Assembly (NCBI GenBank): GCA_035296565.1
Contig: DATHAQ010000051.1
Location: forward strand, 8,404-72,403
Direction of reading: 5' to 3'
Length of the DNA stretch: 64,000 bases
Origin: JACCZR01 sp035296565
GTDB taxonomy: Bacteria > Actinomycetota > Thermoleophilia > Solirubrobacterales > Thermoleophilaceae
This document shows positions 54,062 through 62,792 of the stretch, piece by piece (the first letter of the stretch is position 1; every line of letters starts with the position of its first letter). Under the pieces are notes generated by a model. The model did no database searches. It saw only the letters and a list, made by a program, of their open reading frames with translations, and was not told where the DNA came from. A program made the position numbers and the translations under genes.

Positions 54062-54916
54062 CTAGTCGCCCGCTACGAAGAGCAGGCGGTTGCGCCACGG
54101 GTCATCAGCCACGAAGCCCCCGTCGGCTTCGGCGACCTCCACGCCGCCCGCCTCCAGGCGCTCGCGCAGGGCCGCCAGCGACTCCGGCCCGTCGAGCACC
54201 ACCGTCCACCGCCGGAGGCCGAGGGCGTCGGGCGGCGCGGCGGGCACGCCCTCACCGCGCCAGGTGTTCAGGCCCAGGTGGTGGTGGTAGCCCCCGGCCG
54301 CGATGAAGGCCGCGCTGGGGAACTGGGTCATCACCTCGAAGCCCACAAGGTCGCGGTAGAAGGCCAGTGCGCGCTCGATGTCGCCCACGTGCAGGTGCAC
54401 GTGGCCCACCACCAGACCCGGGTCGGCCTGCGGGCGCAGCGCCTCGCCATCGGTCATCGACAGGAGGTCGGCCATGTCGAGCGGCGCCGGGCCGATGGTC
54501 TTGGGATCGCTCAGATCGCCCCAGCGCTCGCGGCCGCGGTCGGCGGCCAGCTCGATGCCGTTGCCGTCGGGATCGGGCAGGTAGATGGCCTCCGAGATCC
54601 CGTGGTCGGACGCCCCGCTGATCGGCGTGCTCGTCTCCAGCAGCCGCCGTGCCGCCCGCGAGAGCTCCAGGCGCGAGGGATGCAGGAGCGCGAAGTGGTA
54701 CAGCCCGGCGTGACGTCCGGCCGGCCGGCCCCCGGACTGCTCCTCCAGGACCAGCAGGTCCTCGCCGCCGGCGCCCATCGTGTTGGGCCCGTGCTCCTGC
54801 AGCCCGATCGAGCGCGCGTAGAAGCGCTTGGAGCGCTCGAGGTCGGTGACCGCGATGTGGACTGGGCCGAGCCGCAGCGTGTCGGGGAGGGTGGGGGTCG
54901 TCGAAGTCGTACTCAC
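54062..54916 (-). CDS. VOC-family dioxygenase-like protein (CatE-type, two domains)
   Basis: 284 residues from GTG at 54916. Two vicinal-oxygen-chelate modules: first RLGPVHIAVTDLERSKRFYA with YHFALLHPSR, second GHVHLHVGDIERALAFYRDL with GGYHHHLGLNTW. CatE (catechol 2,3-dioxygenase of Bacillus) shows the same GYHHHLGLNTW block. Metal ligands should be His in VGHVHLH and GYHHH plus a Glu. Glyoxalase or ring-cleavage activity is not decided. An upstream frame to 55024 overlaps the next gene and is rejected. Confidence 0.83.
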   Translation of the reverse strand: MSTTSTTPTLPDTLRLGPVHIAVTDLERSKRFYARSIGLQEHGPNTMGAGGEDLLVLEEQSGGRPAGRHAGLYHFALLHPSRLELSRAARRLLETSTPISGASDHGISEAIYLPDPDGNGIELAADRGRERWGDLSDPKTIGPAPLDMADLLSMTDGEALRPQADPGLVVGHVHLHVGDIERALAFYRDLVGFEVMTQFPSAAFIAAGGYHHHLGLNTWRGEGVPAAPPDALGLRRWTVVLDGPESLAALRERLEAGGVEVAEADGGFVADDPWRNRLLFVAGD

Positions 54917-54927
54917 GAAAAGTAAGT

Positions 54928-55377
54928 CTAGCTTCGCCGTTCGAGGACGACCAGTGGGATCTCGCGGTCGGTGCGGGCCCGGTAGGTCTTGAAGTCCGAC
55001 CACTCGGCGTCCGCCTTGGCCCACAGCCGGTCGCGCTCCTCGGGAGCGGCCAGGCGGGCGCGGACGCGCCGCTTCTCGCCGCCCACCTGAACCGTCGTCT
55101 CCGGGTTGGCCTTGAGGTTGTGCAACCAGGCCGGGTTCTGCGGGTGGCCGCCCTTCGAGGCGACCAGGACCAGGTCGTCGCCGTCACGGGCGTAGACGAG
55201 CGGAGTGGTGCGGCGCTGGCCGCTCTTGGCCCCAACATGGTCGAGCAATAGCATCTGGGGGAGCCCCGGGAAGCGGTGGCCGATGCGGCCTCCGGTGGCC
55301 CGGTAGGCGGCCGTGTGCGCTCCCGCCATGCGGTTGAGCAGCGGCCACGCGCGATCACCTATGTCGCGTACGCCCAC
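54928..55377 (-). CDS. Ddn-like deazaflavin (F420)-dependent nitroreductase-family protein
   Basis: 149 residues from GTG at 55377 (ATG at 55329 would cut off a conserved-looking helix). The pattern AYRATGGRIGHRFPGLPQML, LLLDHVGAKSGQRRTTPLVY, VASKGGHPQNPAWLHNLKAN and PEERDRLWAKADAEWSDFKT is that of the F420-binding split-barrel (Ddn/PF04075) family. The cofactor would be F420, whose synthesis genes are not in the window. It starts 15 bp from the divergent terC start. Confidence 0.87.
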   Translation of the reverse strand: MGVRDIGDRAWPLLNRMAGAHTAAYRATGGRIGHRFPGLPQMLLLDHVGAKSGQRRTTPLVYARDGDDLVLVASKGGHPQNPAWLHNLKANPETTVQVGGEKRRVRARLAAPEERDRLWAKADAEWSDFKTYRARTDREIPLVVLERRS

Positions 55378-55392
55378 ACCCCGCACACTACG

Positions 55393-56415
55393 GTGCTGGC
55401 CGTGCTCGAGGTGACAACTGCCGGCTGGGCGCTGACGCTCGGCCTCATCGCGGCGCTCTTCTTCCTCGATCTGTTCGTGTCCGGGCGCCGCCCGCACGCG
55501 GTGGGGTTCAGAGAGGCGACCGCCTGGTCTGTCTTCTACATCGGCATCGCGATCGCCTTCGGCGTCGTGTTCGGGGTGGTCGCCGGATGGGACTTCGGCG
55601 GGCAGTACTTCGCCGGCTACATCGTCGAGAAGAGCCTGTCCGTGGACAACCTCTTCGTGTTCGTGATCATCATGACCACGTTCGCGGTGCCCGCGGAGCA
55701 CCAGCAGCGGGTGCTCACCTTCGGGATCCTCCTCGCCCTGATCCTGCGGGCGATCTTCATCGCGCTCGGAGCCGCCCTGCTCTCGGCATTCTCGTTCATG
55801 TTCCTGCTGTTCGGGGTGCTGCTGATCTTCACCGCCGTCCAGCTCTTTCGCCACCGCGAGGAGGACCCCACCGTCGAGGACAACGCGCTGGTCGGGTTCG
55901 CCCGCAAGCGTCTGGCCTTCACCGACCAGTACGACGACGGGAAGCTGTTCACCCATGTGGGGGGCGCCCGCGTGGCCACGCCCCTGCTGCTGGTGCTGCT
56001 GGCGATCGGAAGCACCGATCTGTTGTTCGCACTGGACTCGATCCCGGCAGTGTTCGGGGTCACCGAAGAGGCGTTCATCGTGTTCGCCGCCAACGCCTTC
56101 GCCCTGCTGGGCCTGCGGGCGCTGTTCTTCCTGGTCTCGGGCCTGCTCGACCGGCTGGTCTACCTCTCGGTCGGGCTCTCGCTGATCCTCGCCTTCATCG
56201 GGGCCAAGCTGATCCTGCACTTCGGCCACACCGACGTGGACAAGTCGGTGCCGGAGATCTCCACGGGCTTCTCGCTCGTGGTGATCGCAGTGGTGCTGAC
56301 CATCACCACCGTCGCGAGCCTGCTCAAGGTGCGGCGCGATCCCGAGGCGCGGGCGCACGCCGGGTCGCTGCGGGGTCACGGCAGTGTTGAGGACTCCGCC
56401 CGTATGGGAAGGTGA
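55393..56415 (+). CDS. terC: TerC/Alx-family membrane protein
   Basis: Metal-related integral membrane protein, about 340 residues with eight to nine helices. FFLDLFVSGRRPHAVGFREA, EKSLSVDNLFVFVIIMTTF (acidic D/E residues in helices) and STDLLFALDSIPAVFGVT are the conserved blocks. TerC proteins act in tellurite resistance or manganese export to secreted enzymes. Start is probably GTG at 55393 (others at 55402 and 55411); an upstream frame to 55276 overlaps the divergent gene. The C-terminus is Arg-rich. Confidence 0.9.
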   Translation: MLAVLEVTTAGWALTLGLIAALFFLDLFVSGRRPHAVGFREATAWSVFYIGIAIAFGVVFGVVAGWDFGGQYFAGYIVEKSLSVDNLFVFVIIMTTFAVPAEHQQRVLTFGILLALILRAIFIALGAALLSAFSFMFLLFGVLLIFTAVQLFRHREEDPTVEDNALVGFARKRLAFTDQYDDGKLFTHVGGARVATPLLLVLLAIGSTDLLFALDSIPAVFGVTEEAFIVFAANAFALLGLRALFFLVSGLLDRLVYLSVGLSLILAFIGAKLILHFGHTDVDKSVPEISTGFSLVVIAVVLTITTVASLLKVRRDPEARAHAGSLRGHGSVEDSARMGR

Positions 56416-56437
56416 TCTCCCAAGAGGGAGGAGACAC

Positions 56438-57961
56438 ATGAAGCAGCTGTCGAGCCTTGACGCACAGTTCCTCGCGATCGAGAACGCGCGCACGTACGGC
56501 CACGTCGCCAGCCTGGCGATCTACGACCCCTCGACCGCCCCCGACGGCGACCTCCGCTCGGAGGACATCTGCCGCATGCTCGGCGAGCGGTTGCACCTGC
56601 TGCCCCCCTTCCGCTGGAAGCTGGTCAACGTGCCCTTCGGCCTCGACCAGCCCTACTGGGTCGAGGACCCCGACTTCGACCTCGACTTCCACGTGCGCGA
56701 GTCCGCGATCCCGCCGCCGGGGACCGAGGCCCAGCTGTGCGAGACCGTCGCGCGCCTGCACGCCCGGCCGCTGGACCGCTCCCGCCCGCTGTGGGAGCTC
56801 TACGTCATCCAGGGGCTCGAGAACGGGCGCGTCGCGCTGTTCAACAAGGTTCACCACTCCGCCGTCGACGGCGTCTCGGGCAACGAGATCCTGTCCGCGA
56901 TCCTGGACCCGAGTCCGGAGGGGCGCGACGTGGACCCGCCCGAGGAGGACTACCACGGCGAGCGGGTGCCCGGCGACCTCGAGATGCTCGGCCGCGGGGT
57001 GCTCGGCCTGCCCTCCCAACCCGTGCGCGCGCTGCGCTCGGTGCCCGGGGTGCTGCCAAACCTCACCGACTTCCCCGGCGCCACGGCCTTCCCCGGCGCC
57101 ACCACGCTCTCGAAGGGCCTGAGCGGCCTGCGCCGGCGGGTGGCCGGCGACGTGCCTTCAGAGGCGCTGGAGTCCAGCAGCTCGCGCGCCCCGCGGACCC
57201 ACTTCAACGGGCCGATCTCGCCGCACCGGCGCCTGTCGTGCGGGCAGGTCTCCCTCGACACCGTCAAGGCCGTCAAGGATGCCGCGGGCACCACGGTCAA
57301 CGACGTGGTGGTGGCCCTGTGCACCAGCGCGGTACGCGACTACCTGATCGAGCGCGACGACCTGCCCTCGGAGCCGCTGCTGGCGATGATCCCGGTGTCG
57401 GTGCGGACCGAGGCGGAGCGGGGGGTGTTCGGCAACCGCGTGGGAACGATGATCGTCGAGATCCCCACCCACGAGAAGGACCCGCGCAAGCGCCTGGAGC
57501 AAACCCACGCCTCGCTCATGAGCGCAAAGGCCCGCCACCAGGCCGTGCCGGCCAGCCTGCTGACCGACGGCACCGCCTTCATCCCGCCGGCGGTGGCGGC
57601 TCTGGCCGCGCGCAGCACCATCGAGCTGCTCAGCCGCACCCGCCCGCCGCTGAACCTGGTGATCTCCAACGTCCCCGGCCCGCGCGAGCCGCTGTTCTGC
57701 GCCGGGGCGCAGCTCGAGGCACTCTACCCCGTGTCGGCGATCCTCGACGGCGTCGGGCTCAACATGACCGTGATGAGCTACCGCGATCACATGGACTTCG
57801 GGATCGTCGCCGACCGCTACCAGGTCGACGACACCTGGGTCCTGCTGGACCGCACCCGCGACGCGCTCGACGAGCTGGAGCAGGTCTACATGGGGCGCAC
57901 GAAACGCCCGCGATCGAAGAACGGAGGCAAGCCGGCCGCGAAGGCGAGCGCCGAGACGTGA
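56438..57961 (+). CDS. wax ester synthase / diacylglycerol acyltransferase (WS/DGAT), copy 1
   Basis: Joins acyl-CoA with fatty alcohol or diacylglycerol to form storage lipids. 507 residues from ATG at 56438 behind an excellent ribosome site GGGAGGAG (56425-56432). Active site HHXXXDG is KVHHSAVDGVSG; SAILDGVGLNMTVMSYRDHM and PLNLVISNVPGPREPLFCAG are further family blocks. The tail is Lys/Arg-rich. Related to the second copy at 59688-61136 on the other strand. Confidence 0.95.
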   Translation: MKQLSSLDAQFLAIENARTYGHVASLAIYDPSTAPDGDLRSEDICRMLGERLHLLPPFRWKLVNVPFGLDQPYWVEDPDFDLDFHVRESAIPPPGTEAQLCETVARLHARPLDRSRPLWELYVIQGLENGRVALFNKVHHSAVDGVSGNEILSAILDPSPEGRDVDPPEEDYHGERVPGDLEMLGRGVLGLPSQPVRALRSVPGVLPNLTDFPGATAFPGATTLSKGLSGLRRRVAGDVPSEALESSSSRAPRTHFNGPISPHRRLSCGQVSLDTVKAVKDAAGTTVNDVVVALCTSAVRDYLIERDDLPSEPLLAMIPVSVRTEAERGVFGNRVGTMIVEIPTHEKDPRKRLEQTHASLMSAKARHQAVPASLLTDGTAFIPPAVAALAARSTIELLSRTRPPLNLVISNVPGPREPLFCAGAQLEALYPVSAILDGVGLNMTVMSYRDHMDFGIVADRYQVDDTWVLLDRTRDALDELEQVYMGRTKRPRSKNGGKPAAKASAET

Positions 57962-57979
57962 GGCTCCCCTCGTAGCGGG

Positions 57980-59101
57980 CTAGTCGCCGAAGATCACGGC
58001 CTGGCGCACGCACTCTCCGGCGGCCAGGCGGTCGAAGCCCTCGTTGAGCTCCTCCACGGCCAGGCGGTGCGTGAGCAGGCGCTCGACGGGCAGCCGGCCC
58101 TCGAGGTGGAGGTCCACGAAGCGGGGCACGTCGACGGGCGGGTTGCACGAGCCCAGGTAGGAGCCCTTCAGCGTGCGCTCCTCGGTCACCAGGGTCACCG
58201 CCGGAATGGACAGGTGGCGGTCGGGGTGCGGCAGCCCCACGGTCACCGTTGTGCCGCCGCGGCGCGTCGCCGCGTAGGCCTCGGCCAGCACCTTCTCGCT
58301 GCCCACCGTCTCCAGCGCATGGTCGGGCCCGAGGCCGCCGGTGGCCTGCTTGACCTGCTCGACCACGTCGTCACCGGCCGGCACGACATGGGTGGCGCCC
58401 AGCTCCTTCGCCAGCTCCAGCTTGTCCGGGATCCGGTCCACGGCGACCAGGATGCCGGCGCCCGCCAGGCGGGCGCCCAGCAGGGCCGCGAGCCCGACGC
58501 CCCCCAGCCCGAAGACCGCCACGCTCTGGCCCGTGTGGACGTCCGCCGAGTTCACCACGGCCCCCACGCCGGTCAGCACGGCGCAGCCGAACAGGGCTGC
58601 CACTTCGAACGGCACGCCGTCGGGCATCTTCACCGCCGAGTGCGTGCTCACCACGATGTGCTCGGCGAAGGCCGAGACGCCCAGGTGGTGGTGGAGGGGC
58701 TCCTCCCAGCGCCGGTCGCCCGAGAGCAGCGTGCCGGCCGCGTTGGCCTTGCCGCCCGGGTCGCAGAGGGCGGCCCGCCCGCCGCGGCACTCGTGGCACT
58801 CGCCGCAGGTGGGGACGAAGGACAGCGCGACGTGGTCGCCGGGCTGGAAGCCGTGGGCCTCGGGGCCCAGCTCGACGACCTCGCCCGCCGCCTCGTGGCC
58901 CAGGACCATCGGCATCACACGCGGGCGCGAGCCGTCGATCACGGACAGGTCGGAGTGGCACAGGCCCGCCGCGCGCACCTTGACCAGGATCTCTCCCGGG
59001 CCCGGGGGCGCCAGCTCCAGCTCCGTCACCTCCAGCGGCCTCGACTCGGCGTAGGGAGCGGGGAGTCCCATCTCGCGCAGCACCGCGCCGCGCGTCCTCA
59101 C
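57980..59101 (-). CDS. zinc-dependent alcohol dehydrogenase
   Basis: 373 residues from GTG at 59101, in GTGA overlap with the thioesterase. Catalytic zinc: GLCHSDLSVIDGSRP and GHEAAGEVVELG; structural zinc: CGECHECRGGRAALC; NAD site VAVFGLGGVGLAALLGARLA. Closest pattern is the zinc alcohol dehydrogenase group related to mycothiol/S-hydroxymethyl dehydrogenases. The reading upstream to 59533 belongs to the antisense of the thioesterase. Between two WS/DGATs, an alcohol/aldehyde step for wax lipids is plausible but not shown. Confidence 0.9.
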   Translation of the reverse strand: MRTRGAVLREMGLPAPYAESRPLEVTELELAPPGPGEILVKVRAAGLCHSDLSVIDGSRPRVMPMVLGHEAAGEVVELGPEAHGFQPGDHVALSFVPTCGECHECRGGRAALCDPGGKANAAGTLLSGDRRWEEPLHHHLGVSAFAEHIVVSTHSAVKMPDGVPFEVAALFGCAVLTGVGAVVNSADVHTGQSVAVFGLGGVGLAALLGARLAGAGILVAVDRIPDKLELAKELGATHVVPAGDDVVEQVKQATGGLGPDHALETVGSEKVLAEAYAATRRGGTTVTVGLPHPDRHLSIPAVTLVTEERTLKGSYLGSCNPPVDVPRFVDLHLEGRLPVERLLTHRLAVEELNEGFDRLAAGECVRQAVIFGD

Positions 59102-59520
59102 GCCGCCACCTCCAGGCGCGCCAGGCAGTCGCGGATGTCGGACGGGATGTCGGCCGAGCGGCGCGTCGCGCGGTCCACGAACACGTGGACGAACCAGCCC
59201 TCGGCCACCGGGGTGTCGGCGCCCTGGAGGAAGAGGCCGATCTCGTAGGTCACGCTGCGACGCCCGAGGCGGCGGACGCGCAGGCCCGCGTCCACAGTGT
59301 CGGGGAAGACGATCGGGGCGTCGAAGCGGCAGTGCGACTCGGCGCAGAGCCCGATGGTCTGGCCGGCGTGGATGTCCAGGCCACCCTCGGCGATCAGCCA
59401 GTGGTTGATCACGGTGTCGAAGAAGGCGTAGTACTCGACGTTGTTGACGTGCCCGTAGACGTCGTTGTCCTGCCAGCGCGTGGGGATGGCCAGGAAGTGG
59501 GGGTAACCGGGACGAGACAT
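59098..59520 (-). CDS. acyl-CoA thioesterase (4HBT hot-dog fold)
   Basis: 140 residues, complete family pattern: PTRWQDNDVYGHVNNVEYYA (hot-dog active-site Asp), FDTVINHWLI and VAEGWFVHVFVDRATRRSAD. Hydrolyses acyl-CoA, chain length unknown. It precedes the alcohol dehydrogenase with a 4-base overlap and follows a short-repeat gap (59540-59552 element) at its 5' end. Confidence 0.93.
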   Translation of the reverse strand: MSRPGYPHFLAIPTRWQDNDVYGHVNNVEYYAFFDTVINHWLIAEGGLDIHAGQTIGLCAESHCRFDAPIVFPDTVDAGLRVRRLGRRSVTYEIGLFLQGADTPVAEGWFVHVFVDRATRRSADIPSDIRDCLARLEVAA

Positions 59521-59687
59521 GCGGCGGCGGCAAAGTAGCCTAGGAGCGCAGCCCGGTCGCCGTTCGGGCTGGCCCGATCGCAGCAGTCAGACGGCCGCCC
59601 TGGCCTCGGCCTCGTCCAGGCGGGCGGCGCGCGGCCGACCCGGTCCCGCGTGCGGTCGAGCATCGCCTTGAACCAGATCGGCCCGGG

Positions 59688-61136
59688 TCAGGCCTGGAGC
59701 TCCTCGAGCGAGTCGTCGATCCAGCCCATGAGGCGCTCGAGGTCGGGCATCTGGTCGCGGTCGGCGACCAGGCCGAAGTCCATGGAGCCGCAATAGCTCA
59801 TCACGGTGATGTTCAGGCCCATCCCGTCGGTGACCACCGAGACCGGGTAGTTGGCCACCAGCCGCGCGCCGGCGCAGTAGAGCGGGAACTGCGGCCCGGG
59901 CACGTTGGAGATGACGAGGTTCCACGTCGGCCGCCCGGGCGACGAGCTGGCGAGCGCGAAGGTGGCCCGCGCGGCGCGCGAGAACACCGCCGGCGGGATG
60001 AAGTGGTTGGCGTCCTGAAGCAGCTCGGCCGGCAGCGCCCGGTGGCGCTCCTTCATCGCGCGCAGCGCCTCGTGCTGTGCCCTCAGCCGCCGAAGCGGGT
60101 CCTCGATGTTCGTGAACAGCGGCGCGCGCATGAGCATGATGCGGTTGCCGTAGGTGCCCATCTGCTCCTCGCTGCGCACCGACACGGGGATCTGCACCAC
60201 CAGAGGGTCCTCGGGCAGCTCGTCGTGCTCGACCAGCCGGCGGCGTACCGCCCCCGCGCAGATCGAGACCACGACGTCGTTGACGGTCACGGCGTGCGCG
60301 TCCTTGACCGCCTTCACCGCGTCGAGCGGGATCTGGCCGAAGACGAAGCGGCGGTGCGGGGAGACCCGGCCGTTGAACGAGGTGCGCGGCGCACGCAGGC
60401 TCGAGCGCTCGAGCTCCTGGCCCTCGCCGGCGGCGACCGTGCGCCGCAGACGATCGGTGACCTTTGCCACCGTCCCCGCGCCGGGGAGCGCGCCCAGCGA
60501 GGTCTGGTCGAGGTTGGGCAGCGTCGAGGGCAGCGAGCGCAGCAGCCGCACCGGGTAGCGCGGCACGCCGAGCAGGCCGCGGGCCATCATCTCCAGGTCG
60601 CCCGGCTTCTCGGTGCCGCCGTCGTCCTCGGCCTGGGCGGGCGGCTCGCGGCCCTCGGGGCTGAGGTCCAACAGCACGCCCATGATCTCCGCGCCCGAGA
60701 GGCCGTCGATCAGCGCGTGGTGGATCTTGGTCAGCATGGCCACGTGCCCGTTGTCCAGGCCGTGGATCAGGTAGAGCTCCCACAGCGGCCGGGCGCGGTC
60801 CAGCGGGCGGGAAAAGATGCGCGCCACCTGCTCGGAGAGCTTGTGGTCGCTGTAGGGCCCCGGCAGCGCGAGCTCGCGCACGTGGTAGTCCAGGTCGAAG
60901 TGGGAGTCGTCGACCCAGTACGGGTAGTCGAGGCCCAACGGCACCTCGGCCAGGCGCCAGCGCAGCGGGGGCAGCAGCGGCAACCGCTCGGCCAGCAGCC
61001 CGCAGATGTCGTCGGCGTCGAGGGCGCCGCGCGGCGTGCTCGACGGGTCGAGGATCGCCAGGCCGCCGACGTGCCCGGCCTGCCGCGAAGTCTCGAGGGC
61101 CAGGAACTGCGCGTCGGCGCTTGTGAGCTGCCTCAC
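59688..61136 (-). CDS. wax ester synthase / diacylglycerol acyltransferase (WS/DGAT), copy 2
   Basis: 482 residues from ATG at 61136. HHXXXDG is KIHHALIDGLSG; PTWNLVISNVPGPQFPLYCA and DGMGLNITVMSYCGSMDFGL are conserved. Related to copy 1 but in the opposite direction, so the pair encloses the alcohol dehydrogenase and thioesterase. The 167-bp gap to the thioesterase start holds one short-repeat copy and no convincing gene. Confidence 0.95.
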   Translation of the reverse strand: MRQLTSADAQFLALETSRQAGHVGGLAILDPSSTPRGALDADDICGLLAERLPLLPPLRWRLAEVPLGLDYPYWVDDSHFDLDYHVRELALPGPYSDHKLSEQVARIFSRPLDRARPLWELYLIHGLDNGHVAMLTKIHHALIDGLSGAEIMGVLLDLSPEGREPPAQAEDDGGTEKPGDLEMMARGLLGVPRYPVRLLRSLPSTLPNLDQTSLGALPGAGTVAKVTDRLRRTVAAGEGQELERSSLRAPRTSFNGRVSPHRRFVFGQIPLDAVKAVKDAHAVTVNDVVVSICAGAVRRRLVEHDELPEDPLVVQIPVSVRSEEQMGTYGNRIMLMRAPLFTNIEDPLRRLRAQHEALRAMKERHRALPAELLQDANHFIPPAVFSRAARATFALASSSPGRPTWNLVISNVPGPQFPLYCAGARLVANYPVSVVTDGMGLNITVMSYCGSMDFGLVADRDQMPDLERLMGWIDDSLEELQA

Positions 61137-61251
61137 CCGTCCCTTGTACCCGATTTGGCCGGCTGGTGATGGAAGCCGGAGCGTCCGTTGATCGCCGGGT
61201 CGCCGGCCTAGGTTCCTACCGGCTCACACGCCGCCGGCGTCGGGGCCCCGG

Positions 61252-61260
61252 TGCTAGATT
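61252..61260 (+). promoter_or_regulatory. extended -10 element of tRNA-His
   Basis: TGCTAGATT is an extended -10 (TGnTAGATT). Transcription would start near 61267, a few bases before the tRNA 5' end at 61272. No clear -35 was seen. Confidence 0.45.
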
Positions 61261-61271
61261 CGGCCCCGCCT

Positions 61272-61345
61272 GGTGGGCGTAGCTCAGTTGGTAGAGCTCC
61301 TGGTTGTGGTCCAGGCGGTCGCGGGTTCAAGTCCCGTCGCTCACC
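61272..61345 (+). tRNA. tRNA-His (anticodon GTG)
   Basis: Cloverleaf with G-1 at 61272: acceptor GTGGGCG/CGCTCAC (one G-T), D stem GCTC/GAGC, anticodon stem CCTGG/CCAGG with loop TTGTGGT (anticodon GTG, reads CAC), T stem GCGGG/CCCGT with loop TTCAAGT. The discriminator is C, pairing with G-1 as tRNA-His requires. CCA is not encoded. Confidence 0.97.
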
Positions 61346-61485
61346 CCTCACGAAGGCCACCGAGAGAGCGGGATTCCTCTCCCGGAGAACTCCCTCCCGC
61401 CCCGCACGGCAGGCGGTCGGCTAGGTCGCTCGCTTTGGCTCCCGGTCTGCGTTGGGTTCCGAAGGCGCGGGATACTGGGCGGACG

Positions 61486-61883
61486 ATGTCGCAGGAGAAC
61501 GTGGAGACCGTCCATCGCCTGTTCGCGGCGTCGAGATCTCGCGACAAGGAGGCGTGCGTTCGGGAGGCCGATCCCGACGTGGAGATCGTCAGCTACCTCA
61601 TGGGGGTAGAGGGAACCGTCTACAAAGGACACGACGGAGTGCGCCGGGGATATCGACGATCTCTTCGAGGCCTTCCCCGACTGGCACCCGCAGATCTTGG
61701 GAACCGCCGACTACGGGGACAAGGTCCTCGCTGAGGTCAGGATGGCGGGACAGGGCGCGAGTTCCGGGGTGGCGATCCAGCAAACCGTCTGGCAGGTCAC
61801 CAGCTTCCGCGGTCAAGATGATCGGGTTTCACGGGTACGGGAGCAGAGCGGAAGCCCTCGAAGCCGCGGGGTTGTCGGAGTAG
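61486..61883 (+). pseudogene. SnoaL-like protein broken by two +1 frameshifts
   Basis: The frame from ATG at 61486 gives a normal SnoaL-like start (SQENVETVHRLFAASRSRDK, EIVSYLMGVEGTVYKGHDGV) and then drifts. A second frame continues with DIDDLFEAFPDWHPQILGTA, DYGDKVLAEVRMAGQGASSG, IQQTVWQVTSFRG. A third frame ends with KMIGFHGYGSRAEALEAAGL before TAG at 61883. One extra base near 61645 and another near 61810 restore a single 131-residue protein of the usual length. SnoaL folds act as small isomerases or binding proteins; substrate unknown. Confidence 0.7.
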
Positions 61884-61894
61884 CGCCGCCGGCT

Positions 61895-62764
61895 TCAACG
61901 GGCCCTCGTGGCGCGTTCGAGGATGCGCCCCGCCAGTGGCATCTCGGCGGAGTGCCACACGTGCCGCTCCTCGAAGGGCCACGCGTAGATCGGGTTGCCG
62001 TCACGAACCTGCTCGAGCAGGCGTGGTTCGCGGAGCTCCTCCGCGGACCATTCGTACACGCGCTGCAACCGCGGGACGATCACGGCGTAGTCGAGCAACC
62101 GGCCCAGACGCTGCTCATCGGCGAGGTAGGTCTCCACGTCTTCGGCGAGCGGATAGCGGTGGGGGAGCACCCGCCGGAGCGACAGGAAGGCCCCGGCCAT
62201 CCCGAGGCGGGGATCGCCGAGCAGGCGGCCGAGCGGGGCGAAGCGTCCTACCGCGAGGCGCGGCGCCCCGACGAGCGCGTGGGCATAGAGGACACGGCCC
62301 AGCGCCACATTCATGAAGAAACGCTCCGCTGGGCTCTCTGCTTGGGCGAGCTCCCGGTGCTCGAGGTAGCCGCTCACGATGCTCGCGTTGTGGGCCCGGT
62401 ACCAGTTGCGCGCCGTCGGTCTCGCGATGAACTCGAGCCAGAGCCGCACGGTGGGCGAAGAGGGTTCCATGGCCAAGCCGCCGGCGAGCCCGACGGACTC
62501 GCATCCATCCCGCAGCAAGCGCTCGTTGACGTTCCTCCACCAGGGGCTGCCCGGAGGCGAGCCGTCGAGAGGATTGAGCAGCCCGCGCTGCGCTTGCCAG
62601 CGCATGAACGAGAGCGCCGCGCGCCGGAACGGCAGGTGGCGCGGAGCGCGTCCCGTCGGCCCGTGATAGGTCCACTTGAGCAAGGCAAGACGCGCCATCG
62701 GATCGTCGCGCGCAGCGGCGACCTTCGCCTCGGCCCAGGCCAACGCACCTGCCTGCTCGCTCAT
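61895..62764 (-). CDS. conserved hypothetical protein (actinobacterial)
   Basis: 289 residues from ATG at 62764. No known domain recognised, but the sequence is well ordered and rich in aromatic motifs: MRWQAQRGLLNPLDGSPPGS, WWRNVNERLLRDGCESVGLA, WYRAHNASIVSGYLEH, RFFMNVALGRVLYAHALVGA, LLDYAVIVPRLQRVYEW. No signal peptide, no obvious membrane helix, no metal-binding cluster. Similar proteins occur, to my knowledge, in several actinobacteria. It is convergent with the broken SnoaL-like gene at 12 bp. Confidence 0.75.
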   Translation of the reverse strand: MSEQAGALAWAEAKVAAARDDPMARLALLKWTYHGPTGRAPRHLPFRRAALSFMRWQAQRGLLNPLDGSPPGSPWWRNVNERLLRDGCESVGLAGGLAMEPSSPTVRLWLEFIARPTARNWYRAHNASIVSGYLEHRELAQAESPAERFFMNVALGRVLYAHALVGAPRLAVGRFAPLGRLLGDPRLGMAGAFLSLRRVLPHRYPLAEDVETYLADEQRLGRLLDYAVIVPRLQRVYEWSAEELREPRLLEQVRDGNPIYAWPFEERHVWHSAEMPLAGRILERATRAR

Positions 62765-62792
62765 CGCCGAGAAGTAATAGCCGGGTGCCGCC

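Noticed and set aside
54928..56493. 521-codon minus-strand frame opposite terC
   Set aside because: Only the first 149-residue-coding part (54928-55377) looks real; the rest is Asp/Glu/Gln-rich antisense of terC.
59521..59687. Possible small gene between the thioesterase and WS/DGAT copy 2
   Set aside because: Frames here are Arg/Pro-rich with no ribosome site or motif; a short repeat copy fills part of the gap.
61346..61485. GAGAG/CTCTC hairpin after tRNA-His
   Set aside because: Weak stem and no T-run; may be part of the SnoaL-like gene leader, so not called as a terminator.
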